A DNA stretch of 64,000 nt from Ooceraea biroi (GCF_003672135.1 NC_039513.1:14111971-14175970); one strand, 5' to 3'. Positions 47,515 to 61,034 are shown, numbered from the stretch's first letter. Numbers and translations are program-made. The notes: generated by a model from the letters alone, not told the origin.

Positions 47515-50500
47515 GAAAATCAGTTGACCGTATAGTTATCATTCCAAATAGTGTTCTTCTTCGCTTCTTTCAACGTCAAATCATTTGGGAAATACGCCTG
47601 TAATGTTTTCAGAGTTTGGGAAATAATGATTTCCCCTCAAAATCGAGTTGAAAGACCACACCCAGAGTGCAGTATAATCTGGGGGATAATCTAGGGGCTT
47701 TTTGATTATAGGCTATATACTGGAAAAACGTTTATAATCTTTGATATTTCTCATTGTTTTCCATTTCAATAATTTGGGAATCGTTTGGGAAAGTGTAGGA
47801 AACCACTTTTAGAGTTTAGGAAGTAATGGTTGCTTAATAATTAATGAAAATTAGTTGAACGTATAGTTAACATTCCAAATAGTGTTCTTTTTCGCTTCTT
47901 TTAACGTCAAATCAGTTGGGAAATACGCCTGTAATGTTTTCAGAGTTTGAAAAATAATGATTTCCCCCCAACATCGAGTGGAAAGTCATCACCCTGCGTG
48001 CAGTATAATCTAGGGGATAATCTAGGGGCTTTTTGACTATAGGCTATATAATGGAAAAACGTTTATAATCTTTGATATTTCTCATTGTTTTCCATTTCAA
48101 TAATTTGGGAATCGTTTGGGAAAGTTTAGGAAACCACTTTTAGAGTTTAGGAAGTAATGGTTGCTTAATAATTAATGAAAATTAGTTGAGCGTACAGTTA
48201 ACATTCCAAATAGTGTTCTTCTTCGCTTCTTTCAACGTCAAATCATTTGGGAAATACGCCTGTAATGTTTTCAGAGTTTGGGAAATACTGATTTCCCCTC
48301 AAAATCGAGTTGCAAGACCTCACCCAGAGTGCAGTATAATCTGGGGGATAATCTAGGGGCTTTTTGACTATAGGCTATATACTGGAAAAACGTTTATAAT
48401 CTTTGATATTTCTCATTGTTTTCCATTTCAATAATTTGGGAATCGTTTGGGAAAGTGTAGGAAACCACTTTTAGAGTTTAGGAAGTAATGGTTGCTTAAT
48501 AATTAATGAAAATTAGTTGAGGGTATAGTTAACATTCCAAATAGTGTTCTTTTTCGCTTCTCTTAACGTCAAATCAGGTGGGAAATACGCCTGTAATGTT
48601 TTCAGAGTTTGAGAAATAATGATTTCCCCCCAACATCGAGTTGAAAGTCATCACCCAGCGTGCAGTATAATCTAAGGGATAATCTAGGGGCTTTTACTAT
48701 AGGCTATAAAATGGAAAAAAATTTATAATCTTTGATATTTCTCATTGTTTTCCATTTCAATAATTTGGGAATCGTTTAGGAAAGTTTAGGAAACCACTTT
48801 TAGAGTGTAGGAAGTAATGGTTACTTAATAATTAATGAAAATTAGTTGAGCGTATAGTTAACATTCCAAATAGTGTTCTTTTTCGCTTCTTTCAACGTCA
48901 AATCCTTTGGGAAATACGCCTGTAATGTTTTCAGAGTTTGGGAAATACTGATTTCCCCTCAAAATCGAGTTGAAAGACCACACCCAGAGTGCAGTATAAT
49001 CTGGGGGATAATCTAGGGGCTTTTTGACTATAGGCTATATAATGGAAAAACGTTTCTACTCTTTGCTATTTCTCATTGTTTTCCATTTCAATAATTTGGG
49101 AATCGTTTGGGAAAGTGTAGGAAACCACTTTTAGAGTTTAGGAAGTAATGGTTGCTTAATAATTAATGAAAATTAGTTGAGCGTATAGTTAATATTCCAA
49201 ATAGTGTTCGTTTTCGCTACATTTAACGCCAAATCATTTGGGAAAAACGCCTGTAATGTTTTCAGAGTTTGGGAAGTAATGATTTCCCCTCAAAATCGAG
49301 TTGAAAGTCATCACCCAGCGTGCAGTATAATCTAGGGGATAATCTAGGGGCTCTTTGACTATAGGCTATATAATAGAAAAACGTTTATACTCTTTGATAT
49401 TTCTCATTTTTTTCCATTTCAATAATTTGGGAATCGTTTGGGAAAGTTTAGGAAATCACTTTTAGAGGTTAGGAAGTAATGGTTGGTTAATAATTAATGA
49501 AAATTAGTTGAGCGTATAGTTAACATTCCAAATAGTGTTCTTTTTCGCTACATTCAACGCCAAATCATTTGGGAAATACGCCTGTAAAGTCTCCAGAGTT
49601 TGGGAAGTAATGATTTCCCCTCAAAATCGAGTTAAAAGTCATCACCCAGAGTGCAGTATAATCTAGGGGATAATCTAGGGGCTTTTTGACTATAGGCTAT
49701 ATAATGGAAAAACGTTTATAACCTTTGATATTTCTCATTGTTTTCCATTTCAATAATTTGGGAATCGTTTGGGAAAGTGTAGGAAACCACTTTTAGAGTT
49801 TAGGAAGTAATGGTTGCTTAATAATTAATGACAATTAGTTGAGCGTATAGTTAACATTCCAAATAGTGTTCTTTTCGCTTCTCTTAACGTCAAATCAGGT
49901 GGGAAATACGCCTGTAATGTTTTCAGAGTTTGAGAAATAATGATTTACCCCCAACATCGAGTTGAAAGTCATCACCCAGCGTGCAGTATAATCTAAGGGA
50001 TACTCTAGGGGCTTTTACTATAGGCTATAAAATGGATAAAAATTTATAATCTTTGATATTTCTCATTGTTTTCCATTTCAATAATTTGGGAATCGTTTGG
50101 GAAAGTTTAGGAAACCACTTTTAGAGTGTAGGAAGTAATGGTTACTTAATAATTAATGAAAATTAGTTGAGCGTATAGTTAACATTCCAAATAGTGTTCT
50201 TTTTCGCTTCTTTCAACGTCAAATCATTTGGGAAATACGCCTGTAATGTTTTCAGAGTTTGGGAAATACTGATTTTCCCTCAAAATCGAGTTGAAAGACC
50301 ACACCCAGAGTGCAGTATAATCTAGGGGATAATCTAGGGGCTTTTTGACTATAGGCTATATAATGGAAAAACGTTTATACTCTTTGCTATTTCTCATTGT
50401 TTTCCATTTCAATAATTTGGGAATCGTTTGGGAAAGTGTAGGAAACCACTTTTAGAGTTTAGGAAGTAATGGTTGCTTAATAATTAATAAAAATTAGTTG

Positions 50501-53500
50501 AGCGTATAGTTAACATTCCAAATAGTGTTCTTCTTCGCGTCTTTCAACGCCAAATCATTTGGGAAATACGCCTGTAATGTTTTCAGCGTTTGGGAAGTAT
50601 TGATTTCCCCTCAAAATCGAGTTGAAAGTCATCACCCAGCGTGCAGTATAATCTAGGGGTTAATCTAGGGCCTTTTTGACTATAGGCTATATACTGGAAA
50701 AACGTTTATACTCTTTGATATTTCTCATTGTTTTCCATTTCAATAATTTGGGGATCGTTTGGGAAAGTTTAGGAAACCACTGTTAGAGTTTAGAAAGTAA
50801 TGGTTGTTTAATAAGTAATAAAAATTAGTTGAGCGTATAGCTAACATTCCAAATAGTGTTCTTTTTCGCCTCATTCAACGCCAAATCATTTGGGAAATAC
50901 GCCTGTAATGTTTTCAGAGTTTGGGAAGTAATGATTTCCCCTCAAAATCGAGTTGAAAGACCTCACCCAGAGTGCAGTATAATCTGGGGGATAATCTAGG
51001 GGCTTTTTGACAGTAGGCTATATAGTGGAAAAACGTTTATAATCTTTGATATTTCTCATTGTTTTCCATTTCAATAATTTGGGAATCGTTTGGGAAAGTT
51101 TAGGAAACCACTTTTAGAGTTTAGGAAGTAATGGTTGCTTAATAATTAATGAAAATCAGTTAAGCGTATAGTTAACATTCCAAATAGTGTTCATTTTTGC
51201 CTCATTCAACGCCAAATCATTTGGGAAATACGCCTGTAATGTTTTCAGAGTTTGGGAAATAATGATTTCCCCTCAAAATCGAGTTGCAAGACCTCACCCA
51301 GAGTGCAGTATAATCTGGGGGATAATCTAGGGGCTTTTTGACAGTAGGCTATATAGTGGAAAAACGTTTATAATCTTTGATATTTCTCATTGTTTTCCAT
51401 TTCAATAATTTGGGAATCGTTTGGGAAAGTTTAGGAAACCACTTTTAGAGTTTAGGATGTAATGGTTGTTTAATAATTAATGAAAATTAGTTGAGCGTAT
51501 AGTTAACATTGCAAATAGTGTTCTTTTTCGCTTCTTTCGACGTCAAATCAGTTGGGAAATACGCCTGTAATGTTTTCAGAGTTTGAGAAATAATGATTTC
51601 CCCTCAAAATCGAGTTGAAAGTCATCACCCAGCGTGCAGTATAATCTAAGGGATAATCTAGGGGCTCTTTGACTATAGGCTATATATTGGAAAAACGTTT
51701 ATACTCTTTGCTATTTCTCATTGTTTTCCATTTCAATAATTTGGGAATCGTTTGGGAAAGTGTAGGAAACCACTTTTAGAGTTTAGGAAGTAATGGTTGC
51801 TTAATAATTAATGAAAATCAGTTGAGCGTATAGTTAACATTCCAAATAGTGTTCTTTTTCGCTTCTTTCGACGTCAAATCAGTTGGGAAATACGCCTGAA
51901 ATGTTTTCAGAGTTTGAGAAATAATGATTTCCCCTCAACATCGAGTTGAAAAACATCCCCCAGCGTGCAGTATTATGTGGGGGATAATCTAGGGGTTTTT
52001 TGACTATAGGCTATATACTGGAAAAACGTTTATACTCTTTGGTATTACTCATTGTTTTCCATTTCAATAATTTGGGAATCGTTTGGGAAAGTTTAGGAAA
52101 CCACTTTTAGAGTTTAGGAAGTACTGGTTGCTTAATAATTAATGAAAATTAGTTGAGAGAATAGTTAACATTCCAAAGAGTGTTCTTTTGCGCTTCTTTC
52201 AACGTCAAATCAGGTGGGAAATACGCCTGTAATGTTTTCAGGGTTTGGGAAATTCTGATTTCCCCTCAAAATCGAGTTGAAAGACAACCCAGCGTGCAGT
52301 ATAATCTGGGGGATAATCTAGGGGCTTTTTGACTATAGGCTATATAATGGAAAAACGTTTATAATCTTTGATATTTCTCATTGTTTTCCATTTCAATAAT
52401 TTGGGAATCGTTTGGGAAAGTGTAGGAAACCACTTTTAAAGTTTAGGAAGTAATGGTTGCTTAATAATTAATGAAAATTAGGTGAGGGTATAGGTAACAT
52501 TCCAAATAGTGTTCTTTTTCGCCTCATTCAACGCCAAATCATTTGGGAAATACGCCTGTAATGTTTTCAGAGTTTGGGGAGTAATGATTTCCCCTCAAAA
52601 TCGAGTTGAAAGACCTCACCCAGAGTGTTGTATAATCTAGGGGATAATCTAGGGGCTTTTTGACTATAGGCTATATAATGGAAAAACGTTTATACTCTTT
52701 GCTATTTCTCATTGTTTTCCATTTCAATAATTTGGGAATCATTTGGGAAAGTGTAGGAAACCACTTTTAGAGTTTAGGAAGTAATGGTTGCTTAATAATT
52801 AATGAAAATTAGTTGAGCGTATAGCTAACATTCCAAATAGTGTTCTTTTTCGCTTCTTTCAACGTCAAATCATTTGGGAAATACGCCTGTACTGTTTTCA
52901 GAGTTTGGGAAATAATGATTTCCCCTCAAAATCGAGTTGCAAGACCTCACCCAGAGTGCAGTATAATCTAGGGGCTTTGTGACTATAGGCTATATAATGG
53001 AAAAATGTTTATACTCTTTGCTATTTCTCATTGTTTTCCATTTCAATAATTTGGGAATCGTTTGGGAAAGTTTAGGAAACCACTTTTAGAGTTTAGGATG
53101 TAATGGTTGTTTAATAATTAATGAAAATTAGTTGAGCGAATAGTTAACATTCCAAAGAGTGTCCTTTTGCGCTTCTTTCAACGTCAAATCAGGTGGGAAA
53201 TACGCCTGTAATGTTTTCAGGGTTTGGGAAATTCTGATTTCCCCTCAAAATCGAGTTGAAAGACAACCCAGCGTGCAGTATAATCTGGGGGATAATCTAG
53301 GGGCTTTTTGACTATAGGCTATATAATGGAAAAACGTTTATAATCTTTGATATTTCTCATTGTTTTCCATTTCAATAATTTGGGAATCGTTTGGGAAAGT
53401 GTAGGAAACCACTTTTAGAGTTTAGGAAGTAATGGTTGCTTAATAATTAATGAAAATTAGGTGAGGATATAGTTAACATTCCAAATAGTGTTCTTTTTCG

Positions 53501-56500
53501 CCTCATTCAACGCCAAATCATTTGGGAAATACGCCTGTAATGTTTTCAGAGTTTGGGAAATAATGATTTCCCCTCAAAATCGAGTTGCAAGACCTCACAC
53601 AGAGTGCAGTATAATCTAGGGGCTTTGTGACTATAGGCTATATAATGGAAAAACGTTTATACTCTTTGCTATTTCTCATTGTTTTCCATTTCAATAATTT
53701 GGGAATCGTTTGGGAAAGTTTAGGAAACCACTTTTAGAGTTTAGGATGTAATGGTTGTTTAATAATTAATGAAAATTAGTTGAGCGTATAGTTAACATTG
53801 CAAATAGTGTTCTTTTTCGCTTCTTTTGACGTCAAATCAGTTGGGAAATACGCCTGTAATGTTTTCAGAGTTTGAGAAATAATGATTTCCCCTCAAAATC
53901 GAGTTGAAAGTCATCACCCAGCGTGCAGTATAATCTAAGGGATAATCTAGGGGCTCTTTGACTATAGGCTATATAATGGAAAAACGTTTATAATCTTTGA
54001 TATTTCTCATTGTTTTCCTTTTCAATAATTTGGGAATCGTTTGGGAAAGTTTAGGAAACCACTGTTAGAGTTTAGAAAGTAATGGTTGTTTAATAATTAA
54101 TTACAATTAGTTGAGCGTATAGCTAACATTCCAAATAGTGTTCTTTTTCGCTCTTTCAACGCAAATCATTTGGAAAATACGCCTGTAATGTTTTCAGAGT
54201 TTGGGAAGTAATGATTTCCCCTCAAAATCGAGTTGAAAGACCTCACCCAGAGTGCAGTATAATCTAGGGGATAATCTAGGGGCTTTTTGACTATAGGCTA
54301 TATAATGGAAAAACGTTTATACTCTTTGCTATTTCTCATTGTTTTCCATTTCAATAATTTGGGAATCATTTGGGAAAGTGTAGGAAACCACTTTTAGAGT
54401 TTAGGAAGTAATGGTTGATTAATAATTAATGAAAATTAGTTGAGCGTATAGTTAACATTGCAAATAGTGTTCTTTTTCGCTTCATTCAACGCCAAATCAT
54501 TTGGAAATACGCCTGTAATGTTTTCAGAGTTTGGGAAATAATGATTTCCCCTCAAATCGAGTTGAAAGACATCACCCAGTGCAGTATAATCTGGGGATAA
54601 TCTAGGGGCTTTTTGACTATAGGCTATATAATGGAAAACGTTTATACTCTTTGCTATTTCTCATTGTTTTCCATTTCAATAATTTGGGAATCGTTTGGGA
54701 AAGTTTAGGAAACCACTTTTAGAGTTTAGGAAGTAATGGTTGTTTAATAATTAATGAAAATTAGTTGAGCGTATAGTTAACATTCAAATAGTGTTCTTTT
54801 TCGCTTCTTTCACGTCAAATCAGTTGGGAAATACGCCTGTAATGTTTTCAGAGTTTGGGAAATACTGATTTCCCCTCAAAATCGAGTTGAAAGACCTCAC
54901 CTAGAGTGCAGTATAATCTAGAGGATAATCTAAGGGCCTTTGACTATAGGCTATATAATGGAAAAACGTTTATAATCTTTGATATTTCTCATTGTTTTCC
55001 ATTTCAATAATTTGGCAATCGGTTGGGAAAGTGTAGGAAACCACTTTTAGAGTTTAGGAAGTAATGGTTGTTTAATAATTAATGAAAATTAGTTGAGCGT
55101 ATAGTTAACATTCCAAATAGTGTTCTTTTTCGCTTCTTTCAACGTCAAATCATTTGGGAAATACGCCTGTAATGTTTTCAGAGTTTGGGAAATAATGATT
55201 TCCCTCAAATCGAGTTGAAAGACTCACCCAGCGTGCAGTATAATCTAGGGGATAATCTAGGGCTTTTTGACTATAGGCTATATAATGGAAAAACGTTTAT
55301 AATCTTTGATATTTCTCATTGTTTTCCATTTCAATAATTTGGCAATCGTTTGGGAAAGTGTAGGAAACCACTTTTAGAGTTTAGGAAGTAATGGTTGCTT
55401 AATAATTAATGAAAATTAGTTGAGCGTATAGTTAACATTCCAAATAGTGTTCTTTTTCGCTTCTTTCAACGTCAAATCAGGTGGGAAATACGCCTGTAAT
55501 GTTTTCAGGATTTGGGAAATACTGATTTCCCCTCAAAATCGAGTTGAAAGACCTCACCCAGAGTGCAGTATAATCTGGGGATAATCTAGGGCTTTTTGAC
55601 TATAGGCTATATAATGGAAAAACGTTTATAATCTTTGATATTTCTCATTGTTTTCCATTTCAATAATTTGGCAATCGTTTGGGAAAGTTAGGAAACCACT
55701 TTTAGAGTTTAGGAAGTAATGGTTGTTTAATAATTAATGAAATTAGTTGAGCGTATAGTTACATTCCAAATAGTGTTCTTTTCGCTTCTTTCAACGTCAA
55801 ATCATTGGAAATACGCCTGTAATGTTTTCAGAGTTTGGAAATATGATTTCCCCTCAAAATCGAGTTGAAAGACCTCACCCAGGTGCAGTATAATCTAGGG
55901 ATAATCTAGGGCTTTTTGACTATAGGCTATATAATGGAAAAACGTTTATACTCTTTGTATTTCTCATTGTTTTCCATTTCAATAATTTGGGAATCGTTTG
56001 GGAAAGTTAGGAAACCACTTTTAGAGTTTAGGAAGTAATGGTTGTTTAATAATTAATGAAAATCAGTTGAGCGTATAGTTAACATTCCAAATAGTGTTCT
56101 TTTCGCTTCTTTCAACGTCAAATCATTTGGGAAATACGCCTGTAATGTTTCAGAGTTTGGGAAATACTGATTTCCCCTCAAAATCGAGTTGAAAGACCTC
56201 ACCCAGAGTGCAGTATATTATAATCTGGGGCTTTTGACTATAGGCTATATAATGGAAAAACGTTTATACTCTTTGCTATTTCTCATTGTTTTCCATTTCA
56301 ATAATTTGGGAATCGTTTGGGAAGGTAGGAAACCACTTTTAGAGTTTAGGAAGTATGGTTGCTTAATAATTAATGAAAATTAGTTGAGCGTATAGTTAAC
56401 ATTCCAAATAGTGTTCTTTTTCGCTTCTTCAACGTCAAATCAGTGGGAAATACGCCTGTAATGTTTTCAGAGTTTGGGAAATATGATTCCCTCAAAATCG

Positions 56501-59116
56501 AGTTGAAAGACCTCACCCAGAGTGCAGTATTATATCTAGGGGCTTTTGACTATAGGCTATATAATGGAAAAACGTTTTACTCTTTGCTATTTCTCATTGT
56601 TTTCCATTTCAATAATTTGGCAATCGTTGGGAAGTGTAGGAAACCACTTTTAGAGTTAGGAATAATGGTTGTTAATAATTAATGAAATTAGTGAGCGTAT
56701 AGTTAACATTCCAAATAGTGTTCTTTTCGCTTCTTTCAACGTCAAATCAGTTGGGAAATACGCCTGTAATATTTTCAGAGTTTGGGAAATACTGATTTCT
56801 CCTCAAAATCGAGTTGAAAGACCTCACCCAGAGTGCAGTATTATCTAGGGGCTTTTTGACTATAGGCTATATAATGGAAAAACGTTTATACTCTTTGCTA
56901 TTTCTCATTGTTTTCCATTTCAATAATTTGGCAATCGGTTGGGAAAGTGTAGGAAACCACTTTTAGAGTTTAGGAAATAATGGTTGCTTAATAATTAATG
57001 AAAATTAGTTGAGGGTATAGTTAACATTCCAAATAGTGTTCTTTTTCGCTTCTTTCAACGTCAAATCAGGTGGGAAATACGCCTGTAATGTTTTCAGGGT
57101 TTGGGAAATACTGATTTCCCCTCAAAATCGAGTTGAAAGACCTCACCCAGAGTGCAGTATAATCTAGGGGATAATCTAAGGGCTTTTTGACTATAGGCTA
57201 TATAATGGAAAAACGTTTATAATCTTTGATATTTCTCATTGTTTTCCATTTCAATAATTTGGGAATCGTTTGGGAAAGTTTAGGAAACCACTTTTAGAGC
57301 TTAGGAAGTAATGGTTGTTTAATAATTAATGAAAATCAGTTGAGCGTATAGTTATTATTCCAAATAGTGTTCTTCTGCGCTTCTTTCAACGTCAAATCAT
57401 TTGGGAAATACGCCTGTAATGGTTTCAGAGTTTGGGAAATACTGATTTCCCCTCAAAATCGAGTTGAAAGACCACACCCAGAGTGCAGTATAATCTAGGG
57501 TATAATCTAGGGGCTTTTTGACTATAGGCTATATAATGGAAAAACGTTTAAAATCTTTGATATTTCTCATTGTTTTCCATTTCAATAATTTGGGAATCGT
57601 TTGGGACAGGTCAGGAAACCACTTTTAGAGTTTAGGAAGTACTGGTTGCTTAATAATTAATGAAAATTAGTTGAGCGTATAGGTAACATTCCAAATAGTG
57701 TTCTTTTTCGCTTCTTTCAACGTCAAATCAGTTGGGAAATACGCCTGTAATGTTTTCAGAGTTTGGGAAATACTGATTTCTCCTCAAAATCGAGTTGAAA
57801 GACCTCACCCAGAGTGCAGTATTATCTGGGGGATAATCTATGGGCTTTTTGACTATAGGCTATATAATGGAAAAACGTTTATAATCGTTGATATTTCTTA
57901 TTGTTTTCATTTCAATAATTTGGGAATCGTTTGGGAAAATTTAGGAAACCACTTTTAGAGTTTAGGAAGTAATGGTTGGTTAATAATTAATGAAAATCAG
58001 TTGAGCGTATAGTTATCATTCCAAATAGTGTTCTTTTTCGCTTCTTTCAACGTCAAATCATTTGGGAAATACGCCTGTAATGTTTTCAGAGTTTGGGAAG
58101 TAATGATTTCCCTTCAACATCGAGTTGAAAGAGATCACCCAGCGTGCAGTATAATCTGGGGGATAATCTAGGGGCTTTTTGACTATAAGCTATATAATGG
58201 AAAAACGTTTATAATCTTTGATAGTTCTTATTGTTTTCCATTTCAATAATTTGGGAATCGTTTGGGAAAGTTTAGGAAACCACTTTTAGAGTTTAGGAAG
58301 TAATTGTTGCTTAATAATGAATGAAAAATAGTTGAGCGTATAGTTAACATTTCAAATAGTGTTCTTTTTCGCTTCTTTCGACGTCAAATCAGTTGGGAAA
58401 TACGCCTGTAATGTTTCAGAGTTTGAGAAATAACGATTTCCCCTCAACATCGAGGTGAAAGACATCACCCAGCGTGCTGTATAATCTGGGGGATAATCTA
58501 GGGGCTTTTTGACTATAGGCTATATAATGGAAAAACGTTTATAATCTTTGATATTTCATATTGTTTTCCATTTCAATAAGTTGCGAATCGGTTGGGAAAG
58601 TTTAGGAAACACTTTTAGAGTTTAGGAAGTACTGGTTGCTTAATACTTAATGAAAAGTAGTTGAGCGTATAGTTAACATTCCAAATAGTGTTCTTTTCGC
58701 TTCTTTCAACGTCAAATCAGTTGGGAAATACGCCTGTAATGTTTTTAGAGTTTGGGAAATAATATTTGCATCTCAAAATAAAGTTTCGTATCATCAACCA
58801 GGGCATCTATCACGTAACTTTTCCCCTAGGATGGAAAATGAAAAATGAAAATTTCTTCATCTCAGCAGCAAATCATAACGTAAAAGTTCATGCGAAATTT
58901 TCATTTTCCATCCTAGGGGAAAAGTTACGTGCTAGATGGCCAGACGTGAAGCCAAAAATCTAGGGAGGTTTTGACCATACCCTATATAATGGAAAATGTT
59001 TATAATCTTCGATATATCTCATTGTTTTCTAATGGTTTCTATTGCAATCATTTGGGAATCGTTTGGGCAAGTTTAGAAAGGCACTTTCACAGGTTGGGAA
59101 GCAATAATGTTTATAA
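47515..59116. repeat. 330 bp satellite array, about 35 monomers
   Basis: Head-to-tail monomers, each starting near GAAAATTAGTTGAGCGTATA, with a mean spacing of about 328 bp (typically 329-332). The key internal words, in order, are ACATTCCAAATAGTGTTC, GGGAAATACGCCTGTAATG, CGAGTTGAAAG, GGATAATCTAGGGGCTTTTT, GACTATAGGCTATATAATGG, TGTTTTCCATTTCAATAATT and TTAGGAAACCACTTTTAGAG. The word TTTGGGAA recurs three to four times in each monomer. Divergence between most monomers looks to be a few percent. Monomers near 52.8, 53.5, 56.2 and 56.5 kb lack the GGATAATCTAG unit. The final monomer (from about 58652) is strongly diverged and carries a hairpin insertion. Short open frames inside it are chance. 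Confidence 0.93.
58804..58938. mobile_element. 135 bp hairpin insertion in the last satellite monomer
   Basis: The arms are CATCTATCACGTAACTTTTC and CCCTAGGATGGAAAATG on the left and their reverse complement, ending GTTACGTGCTAGATG, on the right: about 45 nt with a single difference. It is non-coding. It is absent from all other monomers, so it inserted after the array formed or belongs to the array edge. Confidence 0.7.
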
Positions 59117-59442
59117 TTAAAGTGATCCTGGAGTGACTAGTGAAACAGTGTTGCCATTTGCACTCATACACATACAAAAATTACAGTTGAAATGCTTTTT
59201 ATAAAAATTTCGCAAGTTGTACACACAAAAATTGCGGCGGCCACCACTCGGGATAAAATAAAGGAATATAATGAAGCTTTTCGAAGTGACTTTGGAAGCA
59301 TAATAAAAAAGAAAGGTGTATTCTCCTTTACGGAATACAGAATACATATAAACTTTCTTACTTTAATATTATTAATTTTTTATACTGGGAAAGTATATGC
59401 TTGGACGGAAGAGCACGAGGGGACGGGCTTCGCCCGTCACCT
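59117..59442. mobile_element. Fragment of a TTAA...GATCCTGGA element at the array edge
   Basis: Begins TTAAAGTGATCCTGGAGTGA, matching the terminus of the composite at 26971 (TTAAGGCGATCCTGGAATTG) and continuing CTAGTGAA in both. The plus-strand open frame 59192-59464 (90 codons, hydrophobic C-terminal half) is not recognised and may be chance. Confidence 0.5.
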
Positions 59443-59760
59443 CCCAGCAAACACAGATATGTAGCTGTTACATTTCTGTAATAAAACAGAATGTAACAAG
59501 TAACATTACGTGTATGTTACATGTAACATTCACGTTAGTTATAATTTCCCACTCATGGAACATTGCAGTTATATAACTTAAATAAAACTTGTAACTAAAA
59601 TGTTATATAACTGTATCATAGTAACTTAAATATTACATAGCAGTTATGTAAATCGTTGAAATGATATATACCTGTAATTTTAATTATCTTCTTGTTATAT
59701 AACTGTTATAAAACTAATTATAGTACAGTTATATAATTATATTTATATATTTTGGCACAT
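59443..59760. mobile_element. CCCAG terminus with palindromic subterminal repeats (GTTACATGTAAC/GTTATATAAC)
   Basis: Starts CCCAGCAAACACAGATATG. The next 300 bp repeat the words GTTACAT, GTTACATGTAAC and GTTATATAAC many times in both orientations. This may be the left end of the element holding the DUF4806-type gene at 61120; an alternative left end is the CCCAG at 60909. Confidence 0.5.
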
Positions 59761-59879
59761 ACAATTCCCAGTAATATCTAGTCCTCAAATTAATGTTAAA
59801 TAAAACTAAACGACATTAAAATCATTTTGTTCAGTTTTATTTAACATTAATTTGACGACTAGATATTACTGGGAATTGT
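59761..59879. mobile_element. 119 bp hairpin MITE with TA flanks
   Basis: The arms are about 48 nt: ACAATTCCCAGTAATATCTA on the left and its reverse complement on the right, with one mismatch. TA beside CAATTCCC at each end fits a mariner-type MITE. Non-coding. Confidence 0.65.
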
Positions 59880-60792
59880 ATTATAAGACAAGTGCAGGAA
59901 GTAAAAAACAAATAATATAAACATTTGATAAATGTATTTTTTTATAATAAAATATAAAATGTTTAAACAAACACATTTAAACGTATTCAAATATATTAGT
60001 ATATTAAAGTTTATATAAACATTTATATTACTTAATTTCTACATTACTTATATTTTACTTATTATAGTTAGCAAAATGCAGAACAAAAAAGTATACATTA
60101 ACAAAACTTGTTACATTTAACTCTTATCACTCCAAATGTACTGATCGCACTTGACGACCCTTGAGAAACGTCTAAAAATAAAAACTTCAATAGAACGCCT
60201 AACAAGTACACTTGAAGTATTACGCCTGAAATGAGGTGTGTCTGACAGGCACACTTGGAGTGATAAGGAATTCATGCAGAATTGTATTGCATAAATATCT
60301 TTAAACAAAACCATCCAAAGTAGTTTACAAAGTGAATATATAAATTTAATATATATTAAAAATATATATTAAAATTATATACATATATTAAAAAACCAAA
60401 ACATTTAACATTGTACAAAATGCCAATTGACATTATTCTAAGAGTACGCAACGCAAAGAAACGCAAAAAAAGCTTAATATTTTAATATCACAATTATCGA
60501 ATTAAAGAAAGATAATATTCCTTTCAATAGAATTCAGATTATCCAAAATATTGAAAATATATGTTAATATAAGTACTGAAGAAGTATTAGTGACGTGAAT
60601 AACTGCAAATTAATAAATCGTAAGTTAATGCCAATAAAATATTACAAGACATAAATCATATATCTTGTAATATTAAAATCATTCTAATTTAATATGTAAA
60701 TCATTTCTGCATATTATTTGCATTTAACTTACAATTTTTTTATAAGTCGTACAATTTTCTCAATTATATTGCACATACTACGTACTAGATGC

Positions 60793-60844
<52 letters not shown>

Positions 60845-60918
60845 TTTTTTTCATTGCACACATTACATAATTACACACATTACATTATACACATATTAAA
60901 AAGAAACTCCCAGTACCC
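59880..60918. other. AT-rich sequence without recognised genes
   Basis: A (TA)n run lies at about 60803-60842. The minus-strand open frame 60117-60314 is not recognised. No gene supported. Confidence 0.5.
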
Positions 60919-61034
60919 GATGTAGCCAGTGGAAGTTACACCGGTGCGGACTCTGCCGTCCGCGGACGGCAGTCTCAGCACCCGCCGATGTAGCCAGTGG
61001 AAGCTACACCGGTGCGGACTCTGCCGTCCGCGGA
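60919..61034. repeat. GC-rich 48 bp unit present twice (68 bp period)
   Basis: Units 60919-60966 and 60987-61034 begin GATGTAGCCAGTGGAAG and contain TACACCGGTG and CTGCCGTCCGCGGA. CACCGGTG and GTCCGCGGAC are palindromes. A CCCAG lies 10 bp to the left, at 60909. Confidence 0.8.

Noticed and set aside
47515..59116. CRISPR-like or coding repeat array
   Set aside because: The repeats are directly adjacent 330 bp units without spacers, in a eukaryotic genome. The short frames at 56189-56682 and 57698-57958 are chance openings in satellite DNA.
59192..59464. 90-codon plus-strand frame as a membrane protein gene
   Set aside because: It has a hydrophobic stretch, but no recognised family, no splice context, and it crosses the border into the next CCCAG terminus.
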